A program made the position numbers and the translations under genes. The notes under the pieces were generated by a model that saw nothing but the letters and a program-made list of their open reading frames with translations, ran no database searches and was not told the origin of the DNA. DNA of 64,000 bases from CAVOOW01 sp963697675 (lineage in GTDB: Bacteria > Actinomycetota > Actinomycetes > JACCUZ01): the NCBI GenBank assembly GCA_963697675.1, contig CAVOOW010000004.1:124001-188000 (forward strand). Reading direction: 5' to 3'. Shown here one piece after another: positions 10,712 through 19,642 of this stretch (positions are counted from its first letter, which is position 1; every line of letters begins with the position of its first letter).

Positions 10712-12111
10712 GTCTGCTGGACGGGCCACCCACCGTGCTGGCGGCCGGAGCGGCGATGTTCGCCGACGCGCTCGACGACCAGGCAGTGCCGGTCGGACGC
10801 GTCGACTGGCGCCCCCCGGAGCCGGGCAGCGAGGCGGCGCTCGCCCGCGTGATGGCCGACCCGCGGCGCGCATCCGCCAACAGGGCGGCGGTCGGGCGAC
10901 TGCTGTCGGCGGGGGCGGAGCTTGTCGACGTACGACCCGCCTCGGAGGCGCTCGGGCTGTCGAAGGGCTCGTTCCTGCATGCCGGTCCCCCGATCGACTG
11001 GGAGCGCGCGTCGGGCCCGATGCGCGGCGCCCTGATCGGGGCGATGCTGCTCGAGGGTCTGTCAACGACGCCCGACGACGCGGAAACCACGCTCGCCGCC
11101 GGCGGCGTACACCTTGATTCTTGCCACCACCACGCGACGGTGGGGCCGATGGCCGGGGTGGTCAGCCCGTCGATGTGGTTGTTCGAGCTGCGTGATCCCG
11201 AGCACGGCGGCACCGCCTGGTGCTCTCTCAACGAGGGCCTCGGGAAGGTCCTGCGCTATGGCGCCTACGGGCCGGAGGTCGTCGAACGGCTGCAGTGGAT
11301 GGGTGACGTCCTCGGGCCGCTGCTGCGGACGGCCGTGCGCCGCCATGGTGCGGTGGACATCAAGGCGATCGCCGCGCAGATGCTGCAGATGGGCGACGAG
11401 GGGCACAACCGGAACCGCGCGGGCACGCTGATGTTCTTGCGCGAGCTGCTGCCGGATCTCATCGACTCGGGTGCGTCGACCGCTGACGTCGCCGAGGCCG
11501 CGCGGTTCGTCGCCGGCAACGACCACTTCTTCCTCAATCTCGGCATGCCGGCCTGCAAGCTCGCGACCGACGCGGCCCGGGACGAGCCCGGGTCGACACT
11601 CGTCGTCGCCATGTCGCGCAACGGCACCGACTTCGGCATCCAGACCTCAGGCACCGGCGACCAGTGGTTCACGGCGCCGGCCAACACTCCCGACGGGCTC
11701 TACCTCGGCTCCTACGGACCCGAGGACGCCAACCCGGACATCGGCGACTCGGCCATCACCGAGACCGCGGGGATCGGCGGTTTCGCGATGGCAGCGGCAC
11801 CCGCCATCGTGCGGTTCGTCGGTGGCGACGTGGCCGACGCGATCGAGGCGACCCAGGCGATGTACGACATCACGCTCGCCGAGAACACGGTCTTCCAGAT
11901 CCCGGTGCTCGAGTTCCGCGGCACTCCCACGGGCATCGACGTCACCAGCGTCGTGCGCACCGGGATCCTGCCGCACATCAACACCGGCATGGCCGGCAAG
12001 GTCGCCGGCACCGGCCAGGTCGGCGCAGGCATCGTCAACCCGCCCGCCGCCATCTTCCCCGCCGCGCTCGAGGCGCTCGCGGCCGCCGCGCCGCCGTTCT
12101 TGGCTTCCTAG
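10708..12111 (+). CDS. allG: DUF1116 family protein (AllG/YlbE-like)
   Basis: A 467-residue protein of the DUF1116 family, beginning at ATG 10708, which overlaps the fdrA stop by four bases. Conserved stretches include LDSCHHHATVGPMAGVV, MGDEGHNRNRAGT, and AMSRNGTDFGIQTSGTGDQW. E. coli YlbE (AllG) is the third subunit of oxamate carbamoyltransferase, which yields oxamate and carbamoyl phosphate from oxalurate. No carbamate kinase (AllK) is visible in the window, so energy capture from carbamoyl phosphate would depend on a gene elsewhere. It converges on the PP2C gene. Confidence 0.82.
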   Translation: MSLLDGPPTVLAAGAAMFADALDDQAVPVGRVDWRPPEPGSEAALARVMADPRRASANRAAVGRLLSAGAELVDVRPASEALGLSKGSFLHAGPPIDWERASGPMRGALIGAMLLEGLSTTPDDAETTLAAGGVHLDSCHHHATVGPMAGVVSPSMWLFELRDPEHGGTAWCSLNEGLGKVLRYGAYGPEVVERLQWMGDVLGPLLRTAVRRHGAVDIKAIAAQMLQMGDEGHNRNRAGTLMFLRELLPDLIDSGASTADVAEAARFVAGNDHFFLNLGMPACKLATDAARDEPGSTLVVAMSRNGTDFGIQTSGTGDQWFTAPANTPDGLYLGSYGPEDANPDIGDSAITETAGIGGFAMAAAPAIVRFVGGDVADAIEATQAMYDITLAENTVFQIPVLEFRGTPTGIDVTSVVRTGILPHINTGMAGKVAGTGQVGAGIVNPPAAIFPAALEALAAAAPPFLAS

Positions 12112-12142
12112 TCGGAGTCGCCGTCTCTGAACATGCACCGGG

Positions 12143-12796
12143 CTAGGCCTCGACGACGATCACCGTGACGTTGTCGATCCCGCCGTTGGCGAGCGCCTCC
12201 TCGACCAAGGCATCGGTGGCCTGCCGGACATCACCCTCGGCGAGCAGCAGCGCGATGCCCCTGTCGTCGACCATGTTCGTCAACCCGTCGGTGCACAGCA
12301 ACAGGCGGTCACCGGGCGCGAGACTGTTGACGCGTACGACGTCGGGGGCGATCAAGCGATCGAGACCGAGCGCCTGTGTGATGTAGCCGCCCATGCCGTG
12401 GTCGCGGGTCAGAGGTTGCAGCGCGCCGTCGGCCAGCAGATAAGCCCGGCTGTCACCGACGTGCGCGATGACCGCTTCCCCGTCGGCGACTGCAGCAAGG
12501 ACGACGGTTGTGGCCATGCCCGCTCGGTCGGGGTCGTCGCCTGCCTCAGCCAGCACCGCCCGATGCGCGACCAGCAGTGCAGACGTCAGCCACTCCCCCG
12601 TGTCCGAATCCTCCGGCGGCCCGCCCGCCACAGCATCGCGTAACGCGGCTACCGCGGTCTGGCTCGCGAGGTCACCGCACGGATGCCCGCCCAGTCCGTC
12701 GGCCACGGCGAGGACACCGGTCGACTCGTCGACGAGCAGGGAGTCCTCGTTGCGCCGCCGGACATGGCCGACCTCGGTGCGCGATGCGACCTGCAT
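12143..12796 (-). CDS. PP2C-type serine/threonine protein phosphatase
   Basis: A compact 217-residue soluble PP2C domain without extra modules. Metal-binding and catalytic motifs are in place: RRNEDSL, ADGLGGH, HVGDSRAY, CTDGLTN and the final DNVTVIV. It should remove phosphate from Ser/Thr residues using two Mn/Mg ions. Actinomycetes usually pair such enzymes with a PknB-type kinase, but none is present here, so its targets are unknown. It converges with the DUF1116 gene and diverges from the MFS transporter across 53 bases. Confidence 0.9.
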   Translation of the reverse strand: MQVASRTEVGHVRRRNEDSLLVDESTGVLAVADGLGGHPCGDLASQTAVAALRDAVAGGPPEDSDTGEWLTSALLVAHRAVLAEAGDDPDRAGMATTVVLAAVADGEAVIAHVGDSRAYLLADGALQPLTRDHGMGGYITQALGLDRLIAPDVVRVNSLAPGDRLLLCTDGLTNMVDDRGIALLLAEGDVRQATDALVEEALANGGIDNVTVIVVEA

Positions 12797-12849
12797 GTGA
12801 CCACCGTAGCCAAGCGCCGCCGTGCGATCGGGGATGGTCGGCTGCGACG

Positions 12850-14091
12850 ATGTCCCGGATGTCCCCTTCGACCTCCGAACCTGAACTTGCGCGCGTTGCG
12901 ACGCCGGTCCCAGCCCGGCTGCTGCTGTTCGCCATCGTCCTGGTCGCCGTCAACCTACGGGCGTGCCTGGCCTCGCTACCGCCGCTCGTACACACGATCC
13001 AAGCCGACCTCGGGCTCTCCAGTGCCGCCGCCGGCCTGCTGACCACGCTTCCCGTCCTGTGCATGGGGGTGTTCGCTCCTGTGTCGCAGCGCATGGCCCA
13101 CGCCATCGGCCGCGAGGCCACGGTCGGCGTCGCCCTCGTGTCACTGTTGCTCGGTCTGCTGATGCGGCTGGCTGGCAGCGTGTTGCCCCTCCTGTTCCTC
13201 AGCACCCTGCTCGCCGGCATCGGAATCGCGCTCTGCGGCACCGTGCTGCCCGGCATCGTCAAGGAGTTCTTCGCCCACCGGCCAGGAATCGTCACCGGGG
13301 TCTACCTGCTGGCGATGATGGTCGGCGCAACCGCCGCGTCCGCGTTGGCCGTACCGCTCTACCACCTGCTCGGCTCCTGGGAACGCTCACTCGCGGCATG
13401 GTCGGTCCTCGCCCTGGTCGGGCTGCTCGCCTGGTTGCCGATCGTGCGCGCGGTGAACGACAAGGACGAGCACCCGGAGACGAATGCCGCGGCCGCGACC
13501 GCGCTGCCGTGGCGCAGCCCGACCGCCTGGCTGCTGGCGAGCTATCTCGCCATGCAGTCGTTCGGGTTCTACAGCCAGCTGGCCTGGATCTCGCCGTCGT
13601 ACGAGGACCGCGGGTGGAGCGCGCGGGACGCCGGGCTGCTGCTGGCCCTCTGGAGCATCGCGCAGCTTGCCTCCGGGCTCGGCGTCCCGGTGCTCGCTGA
13701 CCGGATGACCGACCGCCGCCCACTCGTAGCCGCGTCGGTGAGCTGTGGCCTGCTCGGGCTGGTCGGGGTCCTCGTTGCGCCTGACTCGGCCCCCGCAGTT
13801 TGGGTCACGTTGATGGGCCTCGGGCAGGGCGGCGGCTTCGCGGTAGCCCTGGTCAAGCTGGTCGACTACGCGCCGTCGCCCGGGGCTTCCGCACGGTTGT
13901 CGGCACTGGTCTTTCTGGTCGCCTACTCGACCGCATCCCTGGGCCCGTTGGTGTTCGGCGCCATGCACGATGCGACCGGCGGGTTCACCGTGCCCTACGC
14001 GTTCCTCGTGGTCGTCCTGATCGGCCAGCTCGTGCTGGTCCCGCGGATGCGGCCAGGTCGGCTTACCGAACAGGCCGACGCCACGACCTGA
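12850..14091 (+). CDS. MFS transporter, CynX/NimT family
   Basis: About 413 residues and 12 hydrophobic helices in two halves separated by a charged loop near VRAVNDKDEH. The opening pattern VAVNLRACLASLPPLV (an NLR motif in the first helix) is characteristic of CynX/NimT carriers, a group named for cyanate and nitroimidazole transport whose real substrates are mostly unknown. ATG 12850 or 12859 may be the start; neither has a strong ribosome binding site. Its place beside carbamoyl and nucleobase catabolism genes makes a small nitrogenous anion a reasonable guess, no more. Confidence 0.8.
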   Translation: MSRMSPSTSEPELARVATPVPARLLLFAIVLVAVNLRACLASLPPLVHTIQADLGLSSAAAGLLTTLPVLCMGVFAPVSQRMAHAIGREATVGVALVSLLLGLLMRLAGSVLPLLFLSTLLAGIGIALCGTVLPGIVKEFFAHRPGIVTGVYLLAMMVGATAASALAVPLYHLLGSWERSLAAWSVLALVGLLAWLPIVRAVNDKDEHPETNAAAATALPWRSPTAWLLASYLAMQSFGFYSQLAWISPSYEDRGWSARDAGLLLALWSIAQLASGLGVPVLADRMTDRRPLVAASVSCGLLGLVGVLVAPDSAPAVWVTLMGLGQGGGFAVALVKLVDYAPSPGASARLSALVFLVAYSTASLGPLVFGAMHDATGGFTVPYAFLVVVLIGQLVLVPRMRPGRLTEQADATT

Positions 14092-14196
14092 CGACGTGCA
14101 CGAAACCTGGCATCGCCGCCCGCAGCGATGGCAGAGTTTCTGCGGCACCCGCATCCCCTAGGCGAGCCCGGTCCGCAGCCAGACAGCAATGACCCG

Positions 14197-14252
14197 AAGT
14201 CGATCATGCACTTCTTGTGTGCGCGCGCACACAAGAAGTGCGTGATCGATTT
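14197..14252. repeat. 56-bp near-perfect palindrome, repeat family C
   Basis: Each half is 28 bases and the halves pair throughout except for two G-T wobbles, with no loop; the centre is an alternating GCGCGCGC. The outer 14 bases on the minus strand, TGCATGATCGACTT, recur twice as direct repeats at 47595 and 47657. It follows the MFS gene by about 105 bases and could form a cruciform or a hairpin in RNA. Confidence 0.75.
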
Positions 14253-14344
14253 GTAGGGGAAGTGGCGGCTGTTGTCACAGCCACCGCCGCACCCGCTGTA
14301 TCAGAGCGACCGTTGCGCCCTCTGTAACCCCGGCGACAGCAGCC

Positions 14345-14361
14345 GAGGTCACTGTGACCTC
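14345..14361. promoter_or_regulatory. Palindromic operator candidate upstream of the RTX gene
   Basis: GAGGTCAC-T-GTGACCTC, perfect eight-base arms, ending ten bases before the GAGGGGG ribosome binding site. The position suits a repressor site or a 5' UTR hairpin. Confidence 0.45.
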
Positions 14362-14382
14362 GCGCGCCTCGAGGGGGTAAGA

Positions 14383-15303
14383 ATGAAGAAGGTACTGGCC
14401 ATCAGCGCCGCCGTTCTCGCGCTCACCGCCGGCGGGCTCGTGTCCGCAGGCTCCGCATCAGCCGACGCGACGACGCCCTTCAGAATCAGCTTCACCGGTG
14501 ACACGGCCGGCGCCAAGCCGGACGGATTCCACAGCGTCTCAGCACCCCAGGTGTACTTCTACGACACCGTTGGTGCCGACCTCTACCTCGCCGACTTCGG
14601 AGACCAGTCGAGCGGCCAGGGACTCGCCGTCCACGACGACGACACCAGCGCCCTGGAGATCCGGCTCGCCTCACCGACCAACGCGATCAGCCTGTCATTC
14701 GGCAACGACGATCCCACTGTCGTGAACGCGTCCGACCAGGCGGAGCTGAAGCTCTACCGCAACGCCACCCTGATCTCCCAGGTCGACGTGAACGTCAACG
14801 CCAACGACAAGATGGACCAGCGCATCGGCATCGCCAACAAGGGGCTCTTCAACCGCGCGACCTTCCAGTACGTCGACGCTTCCGGAGACCCGAAGAACCT
14901 GATCGAGATCGTCGACGACATCGTCTTCAACCCGCTCTGCACGATCGTCGGCACCTCCGGCAACGACCACCTCGTCGGCACGTCCGGCAACGACGTGATC
15001 TGCGGTGACTCCGGTCGCGACTCCATCTACGGCGGCGACGGCGACGACCTGGTCTACGCCGCCGGCGGCGCGGACCTGGTGCACGCCGGCAAGGGCAAGG
15101 ATGTTGTCTACGGCGGCAAGGGCAAGGACGAGGTCTACGGGGACAAGGGCAAGGACGTGGTCAACGGCGACAAGGGCCGGGACGACCTCAACGGCAACGC
15201 CGGCAGGGACCAGCTCAACGGCGGCACCGGCCATGACAGCTGCGATGGCGGCAAGGGCCACGACACCCAGACGTCCTGCGCGGTTCTGGTCAGCATCCCC
15301 TAG
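14383..15303 (+). CDS. Secreted RTX-type calcium-binding repeat protein
   Basis: A 306-residue exported protein. Residues 1-28 form a signal peptide with an ASA cleavage motif. Residues 30-185 are an unassigned beta-rich domain. Residues 190-294 hold about ten glycine- and aspartate-rich nonapeptides of the RTX type (GTSGNDHL, GGDGDDLVY). Several central repeats use lysine in place of the usual residue (GGKGKDEVYGDKGKDVV), which makes this block unusually basic. Only three cysteine-containing spots appear, including Cys207 and Cys287. It would fold in the calcium-rich cell exterior. No protease or lipase domain is seen. A GAGGGGG box precedes the start. Its 3' end overlaps the converging mobA-like gene by 14 bases. 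Confidence 0.85.
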   Translation: MKKVLAISAAVLALTAGGLVSAGSASADATTPFRISFTGDTAGAKPDGFHSVSAPQVYFYDTVGADLYLADFGDQSSGQGLAVHDDDTSALEIRLASPTNAISLSFGNDDPTVVNASDQAELKLYRNATLISQVDVNVNANDKMDQRIGIANKGLFNRATFQYVDASGDPKNLIEIVDDIVFNPLCTIVGTSGNDHLVGTSGNDVICGDSGRDSIYGGDGDDLVYAAGGADLVHAGKGKDVVYGGKGKDEVYGDKGKDVVNGDKGRDDLNGNAGRDQLNGGTGHDSCDGGKGHDTQTSCAVLVSIP

Positions 15304-15868
15304 CGGCTCGCAGGTCATCCCGAGTGTCGATGTCATTGGGATCGGCGACATCTGAGCACTCGACAGCTGTAACGACGTCGGGGCGCGCGGCCAAGAAGGC
15401 GCGCGCCCCGACGTCGCCGACTGCTAGGGCGCTCACGTCGGCGAAATGCTCGCGGGCGATGAGCACGGGGTTGCGCGGCGCCCCGTCATAGGTCGCAACG
15501 GCGACGCTGGCGCCGGTCGCGAACGCGTCGACCAACCGCCGCACCGCCACCGCACCGATCCCCGGTGTGTCGACCACCATGACGACGACTGCTTCCTCGC
15601 CGACCTCGGCGAGGCCTCGACGAACCGATGAACCCATCCCTGTGGGCCAGTCGGGATTGTCGACGACACGGACCGGGCCGGACGCGAGAGCGACCGCGTC
15701 CTGCAACGGCGCGGCACCGGCGACGACGTACACAGGACTGCAGCCCGCCTCGTGCAGCACCCGCACGGTGCGGTCCACCAGTCGCTCGCCGTCGATCTCG
15801 AGCAACGCTTTAGGCCCGCCCAGCCGGCGCCCCTCGCCCGCCGCGAGCACCAAGCCGGCAACCGTCAC
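15290..15868 (-). CDS. Molybdenum cofactor nucleotidyltransferase (MobA/MocA-like)
   Basis: A 192-residue nucleotidyltransferase with the N-terminal signature LAAGEGRRLGGPK and a VVDTPG metal-site region. Members next to XdhC and xanthine-dehydrogenase-type enzymes usually attach CMP to molybdopterin (MocA type), supplying the cytosine dinucleotide cofactor of CoxL-type subunits, though GMP transfer (MobA) cannot be excluded. Its start overlaps the xdhC stop by four bases. The last 14 bases overlap the convergent RTX gene. Confidence 0.8.
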   Translation of the reverse strand: MTVAGLVLAAGEGRRLGGPKALLEIDGERLVDRTVRVLHEAGCSPVYVVAGAAPLQDAVALASGPVRVVDNPDWPTGMGSSVRRGLAEVGEEAVVVMVVDTPGIGAVAVRRLVDAFATGASVAVATYDGAPRNPVLIAREHFADVSALAVGDVGARAFLAARPDVVTAVECSDVADPNDIDTRDDLRAARGC

Positions 15869-16959
15869 CGGTGGATGGGACCGTCGGTGCCGGCGAGTCG
15901 CTGGCCACTGCCGCCCCAGCGGAGCGCCACGATCTCGGCGGCGATCGACACCGCGGTCTCCTCAGGGGTGCGCGCACCGATGTCGAGGCCGATGGGCGAC
16001 GCGATGCGGGCAAGCGACTCCTCGCTCACGCCCTCGTCGCGCAACCGGGCGAGCCGGTCGTCGTGGGTGCGGCGGCTGCCCATCGCTCCGATGTAGGCGG
16101 CGTCCGTCTTCAGCGCAGCCTCCAGCAGCGGGACGTCGAACTTCGGGTCGTGCGTCAGCACGCAGATGACGGTGCGCGCATCGACCTCGGCGCTCTCCAG
16201 GAACCGGTGCGGCCACTCGACGACGACCTTGTCGGCCTCCGGGAAGCGCTTGCGCGTCGCGAACACCCCGCGAGCGTCGCAGACGGTCACGCGATAACCG
16301 AGGAACTTGCCGACCCGGGCGACCGCTGCGGCAAAATCGATCGCTCCGAAGACAAGCATCTGGGGGGCGGGCGCGAACGACTGCACGAAGACGCTCAGCT
16401 CGTCCTGGCGTCGCTCACCGTCGGGCCCGATGCGCAACACACCAGTGGCGCCGTGGTCGAGCATGCCTCGTACGTCGTCTGTCACGGCAGCGTCGAGCCG
16501 CGGCGTGCCCAGGCCACCGGCCGCCCGGTCGCTCCAGACCGCGAGGTGTGCGCCGATGTTGCCCGGCCCGTCGATCACTGTCGCGACGGCAACGGGTTCG
16601 TGCTCACGCACGGAGCCGATGACGGCCGCCAGCTCCGGAAACGTGGTCGCGTCGACGGGTTCGACGAAGATGTCGATGATGCCCCCGCAGGTCAGCCCCA
16701 CCGCGAACGCGTCGTCGTCGCTGACGCCGTAACGCTGGAACACCGGCTCGCCGCTGTCGAGGACCTCCTGGCTGAGCTCGTACACCGCGCCCTCGACGCA
16801 GCCACCCGAGACGCTGCCGACCGGTTCGCCGTCACCGGCGACGGCCATCGCCGCCCCCGGCTGACGCGGCGCGCTGCGCCACGTGCCGACCACGGTGGCC
16901 AACGCGAAACGCTCGCCGGCGTCCGCCCAACGCTCGATGTCGTCGAGCACGTCATGCAT
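15865..16959 (-). CDS. xdhC: XdhC/CoxI family Mo-enzyme maturation protein
   Basis: This 364-residue protein has the N-terminal XdhC/CoxI domain (ATVVGTWRSAPRQPGAAM, then GSVSGGCVEGAV) and a C-terminal Rossmann domain (LVFGAIDFAAAVARVG, later AYIGAMGSRRTH). XdhC binds the molybdenum cofactor, allows its sulfuration and delivers it to the apo-hydroxylase. It is encoded between the VWA protein (eight-base overlap) and the nucleotidyltransferase (four-base overlap), forming a maturation operon for the coxM-S-L enzyme some 10 kb away. Confidence 0.92.
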   Translation of the reverse strand: MHDVLDDIERWADAGERFALATVVGTWRSAPRQPGAAMAVAGDGEPVGSVSGGCVEGAVYELSQEVLDSGEPVFQRYGVSDDDAFAVGLTCGGIIDIFVEPVDATTFPELAAVIGSVREHEPVAVATVIDGPGNIGAHLAVWSDRAAGGLGTPRLDAAVTDDVRGMLDHGATGVLRIGPDGERRQDELSVFVQSFAPAPQMLVFGAIDFAAAVARVGKFLGYRVTVCDARGVFATRKRFPEADKVVVEWPHRFLESAEVDARTVICVLTHDPKFDVPLLEAALKTDAAYIGAMGSRRTHDDRLARLRDEGVSEESLARIASPIGLDIGARTPEETAVSIAAEIVALRWGGSGQRLAGTDGPIHR

Positions 16960-18073
16960 GACTGCCTCCCGAGATCACGACGGCGAGCCGTTCCAGCGCG
17001 GCAAGCGAGTGCCCGTCGACGAAGTCGTCAACGTGCGGCAGCGCCGCCACCATTCCGGCGGTCATCGGTGCATAGCCGGGCTGCCCGCGGTGGGGGTTGA
17101 CCCAGACCACGCGGTGCGCCAGCCGGTGCAGCCGCTCCATCTGGCGACCGAGCAGGTCGGCCTCGCCCCGCTCCCAGCCGTCCGACGCGACGACGACGAC
17201 GGCACCCCGGGCGACGCCGCGCTGCCCCCACCGGTCGAGAAAGGCCTTCAGCAGCTCGCCGAGCCTGGTGCCGCCGCTCCAGTCGGGCACAGCTCCGGCG
17301 ACGGCCAGCAGCGCCACCGTCGGGTCGCGGTCCTTGATCTCGCGCGTGACGCGGGTCAACCGGGTGCCGATCGTGAAGACCTCGGTCCCGGGTCGCCGCC
17401 GTGCCGCGGCGTGGGCGAACCTGAGGTAGGGGTCGGCGTAGGGCTGCATCGAACCGCTGACATCGACCACCAGCACGAGCCGGCGCGGCCGCACGCGGCG
17501 CTGCCGGTGCTCGAGCCGCACCGGTTCTCCGCCGCGACGCAGCATCGCGCGCACGGTCCGCCGCGGGTCGAGCGCGCCGCGGCGCGACCGTGTGTGCCGT
17601 CGGCTCAGCCGCGGCTCACCCACGGGATCGATCAAGGCGATCAAGCGGCGTACGACGTCGCGCTCGCTCGCGCTGAGGGCGGCCAGGTCGCGGTGCCGCA
17701 GGATCTCGGTCTCGCTCGCCGTCGCGGCGGGCGAAGGCTCCTCGTCGGACTCACGCGGGCGCGACCGTTCGGAGCCGGGCAGCGCGACCGGTCGGACGAT
17801 CTCGATCGGCGGCATCCGCCGGACCGGCGGCGCGATCTCGCCGGTGAAGTAGGAGTGGAACGCGCGGTCGTAGCGGGCGATGTCGTCGGGCCCGGCGCAC
17901 GTGGTCAGCCGACCGGCCCAGTAGACGTCCAGGCTCTTGGACACATCGAGGTGCGAGGTCGCGGTCACCATGGCGTGGACGCGTTCCGCCGAGGCGTCGA
18001 CGCCGGCCGCTCGCAGGGTGCGCGCGAACCCGACGATCGTCACCGTGACGTCGGAGTCCTCGACAGCTCTCAT
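16952..18073 (-). CDS. coxE: CoxE-type VWA domain protein
   Basis: A 373-residue protein with an N-terminal domain typical of CoxE/YehP-like proteins, an arginine-rich middle, and a C-terminal von Willebrand A domain whose metal site reads DVSGSMQ, followed by SGGTRLG and ASDGWERGE. CoxE works with the AAA+ ATPase CoxD to insert sulfur or copper-type ligands or to activate CO-dehydrogenase-family enzymes. The AAA+ partner gene lies 18 bases upstream. The protein is cytoplasmic. Confidence 0.88.
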   Translation of the reverse strand: MRAVEDSDVTVTIVGFARTLRAAGVDASAERVHAMVTATSHLDVSKSLDVYWAGRLTTCAGPDDIARYDRAFHSYFTGEIAPPVRRMPPIEIVRPVALPGSERSRPRESDEEPSPAATASETEILRHRDLAALSASERDVVRRLIALIDPVGEPRLSRRHTRSRRGALDPRRTVRAMLRRGGEPVRLEHRQRRVRPRRLVLVVDVSGSMQPYADPYLRFAHAAARRRPGTEVFTIGTRLTRVTREIKDRDPTVALLAVAGAVPDWSGGTRLGELLKAFLDRWGQRGVARGAVVVVASDGWERGEADLLGRQMERLHRLAHRVVWVNPHRGQPGYAPMTAGMVAALPHVDDFVDGHSLAALERLAVVISGGSHA

Positions 18074-18091
18074 CGGGCTCTCATCGGGCTT

Positions 18092-18979
18092 TCATCCGGC
18101 GGCTGCCCACTCGGCGATGCGGCTGGCCACGCGCTCCTGGTCCTCGCGGTACTTCAGGAAGGCGCCGAGGCTGGCGCAGGCCCTGTCGAGGTTGTCGGGG
18201 CCGAGGTCGTCGGCTCCGAGCGCGAGCAGCGCCTCGGTCCAGTCCAGCGACTCCGCCACGCCGGGCGGCTTGAGCAGGTCCTCGCTGCGCGCCGCGCGGG
18301 CGACGCGGGCGACGGCCTGCGCGATGACGTCGGTGGCCTGTGGGAGCCGGCGCCGGATGATGGCAACCTCGCGGGCCAGGTCCGGGTGCTCGAGCCAGTG
18401 ATAGAGGCAGCGCCGCTTGAGCGCGTCGTGCACCTCACGGGTGCGGTTGCTGGTGACCACGACCACGGGTGGGGTCTCGGCCCGGATGGTGCCGAGCTCC
18501 GGCACGGAGATCGTCCAGTCACTGAGCACTTCGAGCAGGAACGCCTCGAACTCGTCGTCGGCACGGTCCACTTCGTCGACGAGCAGCACGCTCGGTGTCG
18601 TCTCCAGCGCCTGCAGCAGCGGCCTCGCCACCAGGAAGCGCCGGTCATAGAGCTCCGACTCGAGCTTGTCCGCGTCCTGGATGCCCGCCGCCTCCGCCGC
18701 GCGCAGGTGCAGCAGCTGGCGCGGGAAGTCCCAGTCGTAGAGCGCCTGCGCCGCGTCCAGACCCTCGTAGCACTGCAGCCGGATCAGCGGGGCGCCGAGC
18801 GCTCCGGCGAGGGCATGCGCGAGGGCTGTCTTCCCGACTCCGGCGTCGCCCTCGCAGAACAGCGGCCGGTTCATCACGATCGCGAGGTAGGCGGCCGTGG
18901 CGATGCCCTCGTCCGGCAGGTAGCCCTGCTCGTCGAGCAGGTCGGCGAGGGCGGCGGGTGATTCGACGGTCGGCGTCAC
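18092..18979 (-). CDS. coxD: MoxR/CoxD-type AAA+ ATPase
   Basis: About 295 residues. Walker A is GDAGVGKT, Walker B LLVDEVDRAD and sensor 1 VTSNRTREV, all typical of MoxR-type AAA+ proteins. Together with the following VWA gene it forms the chaperone pair that remodels molybdenum hydroxylases. I prefer GTG 18979 (protein VTPTVESP) because the region upstream to 19015 is arginine-rich and unlike the family, although the ribosome binding site is weak. The gene is the first of the coxD-coxE-xdhC-mobA run. Confidence 0.88.
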   Translation of the reverse strand: MTPTVESPAALADLLDEQGYLPDEGIATAAYLAIVMNRPLFCEGDAGVGKTALAHALAGALGAPLIRLQCYEGLDAAQALYDWDFPRQLLHLRAAEAAGIQDADKLESELYDRRFLVARPLLQALETTPSVLLVDEVDRADDEFEAFLLEVLSDWTISVPELGTIRAETPPVVVVTSNRTREVHDALKRRCLYHWLEHPDLAREVAIIRRRLPQATDVIAQAVARVARAARSEDLLKPPGVAESLDWTEALLALGADDLGPDNLDRACASLGAFLKYREDQERVASRIAEWAAAG

Positions 18980-19044
18980 ACCGCACACGGTACGGCGGCG
19001 CGCGACGTACGGCACATGGCTCGCTCAGGTGGAAGGATCCCGGC

Positions 19045-19527
19045 ATGAGCCGAGACGACACCCCTGAGGTCACACCGGCCACTCACCGCGCCCTGGCGGT
19101 CGACCTGTTCAACCGCGCGTGGGACCTGCTCGAAGGCCCCCGATCCCCGGCCGACGACCGGCTGTTGCTGGCCAGCGCCTTGGCCTCCCGGCTGCACTGG
19201 ACCGGCATCGGCAACGACGAGAACTACGCGGCGGGCGACTGGCTGGTCGCCCACGTCGCGAGCCACCTCGGCTATTGCGACGTGGCACTCGATTTCGCCG
19301 CGTCGGCCTACGAGACAGCGCACTCGGCCGAGCCGCCCGTACCCTCCTGGCTTCTCGCCTCGACCCAGGAAGGACTGGCCCGGGCGCACGCCTGCGCCGG
19401 CCACGACGAGGAACGCGACCGGTTTGCCGCCGACGCGCGCCGCACGCTGGACACCGTCGACGACACCGAGGACCACGACCTGATCGCCGGTCAGCTCGCC
19501 TCGATCCCCGGCCTGCCTGACGCGTAG
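19045..19527 (+). CDS. Hypothetical protein, TPR-like
   Basis: A 160-residue soluble protein starting at ATG 19045 after GGAAGGA. It is alpha-helical, with repeated patterns of alanine, leucine and aromatic residues (ASRLHWTGIG, AHVASHLGYCDVALDFA, GLARAHACAGHDEERD) that resemble degenerate tetratricopeptide helices. I recognise no catalytic motif. It diverges from coxD across 65 bases and may belong to the island only by position. Confidence 0.65.
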   Translation: MSRDDTPEVTPATHRALAVDLFNRAWDLLEGPRSPADDRLLLASALASRLHWTGIGNDENYAAGDWLVAHVASHLGYCDVALDFAASAYETAHSAEPPVPSWLLASTQEGLARAHACAGHDEERDRFAADARRTLDTVDDTEDHDLIAGQLASIPGLPDA

Positions 19528-19577
19528 CACCCGCCGACCGGGGCCGGGCAGGGTCACTGGCCGAGGGATGGACTCGG

Positions 19578-19603
19578 TGGTTAACCTCGATGGTTAACCT
19601 CGA
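19578..19603. repeat. Tandem 13-bp repeat with GGTTAACC cores
   Basis: TGGTTAACCTCGA occurs twice without a gap, each copy containing the palindrome GGTTAACC, 40 bases before the start of the Pro-rich reading frame. The arrangement suits a pair of binding sites one helical turn and a bit apart. Confidence 0.5.
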
Positions 19604-19642
19604 CGAGCCAACCCCCTGCCCGACGACGATGAGCGAGTGCCG

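Larger units (their letters stand above)
14092..14382. other. Intergenic region with two palindromes
   Basis: This 291-base gap holds a 56-base near-perfect palindrome (14197-14252) and a 17-base palindrome (14345-14361) just before the RTX gene. I see no gene in it. Confidence 0.6.

Noticed and set aside
12850..14091. Cyanate-use operon around the CynX-like carrier
   Set aside because: No cyanase or cyanate-linked carbonic anhydrase gene is present, and the CynX/NimT name covers carriers with many unknown substrates.
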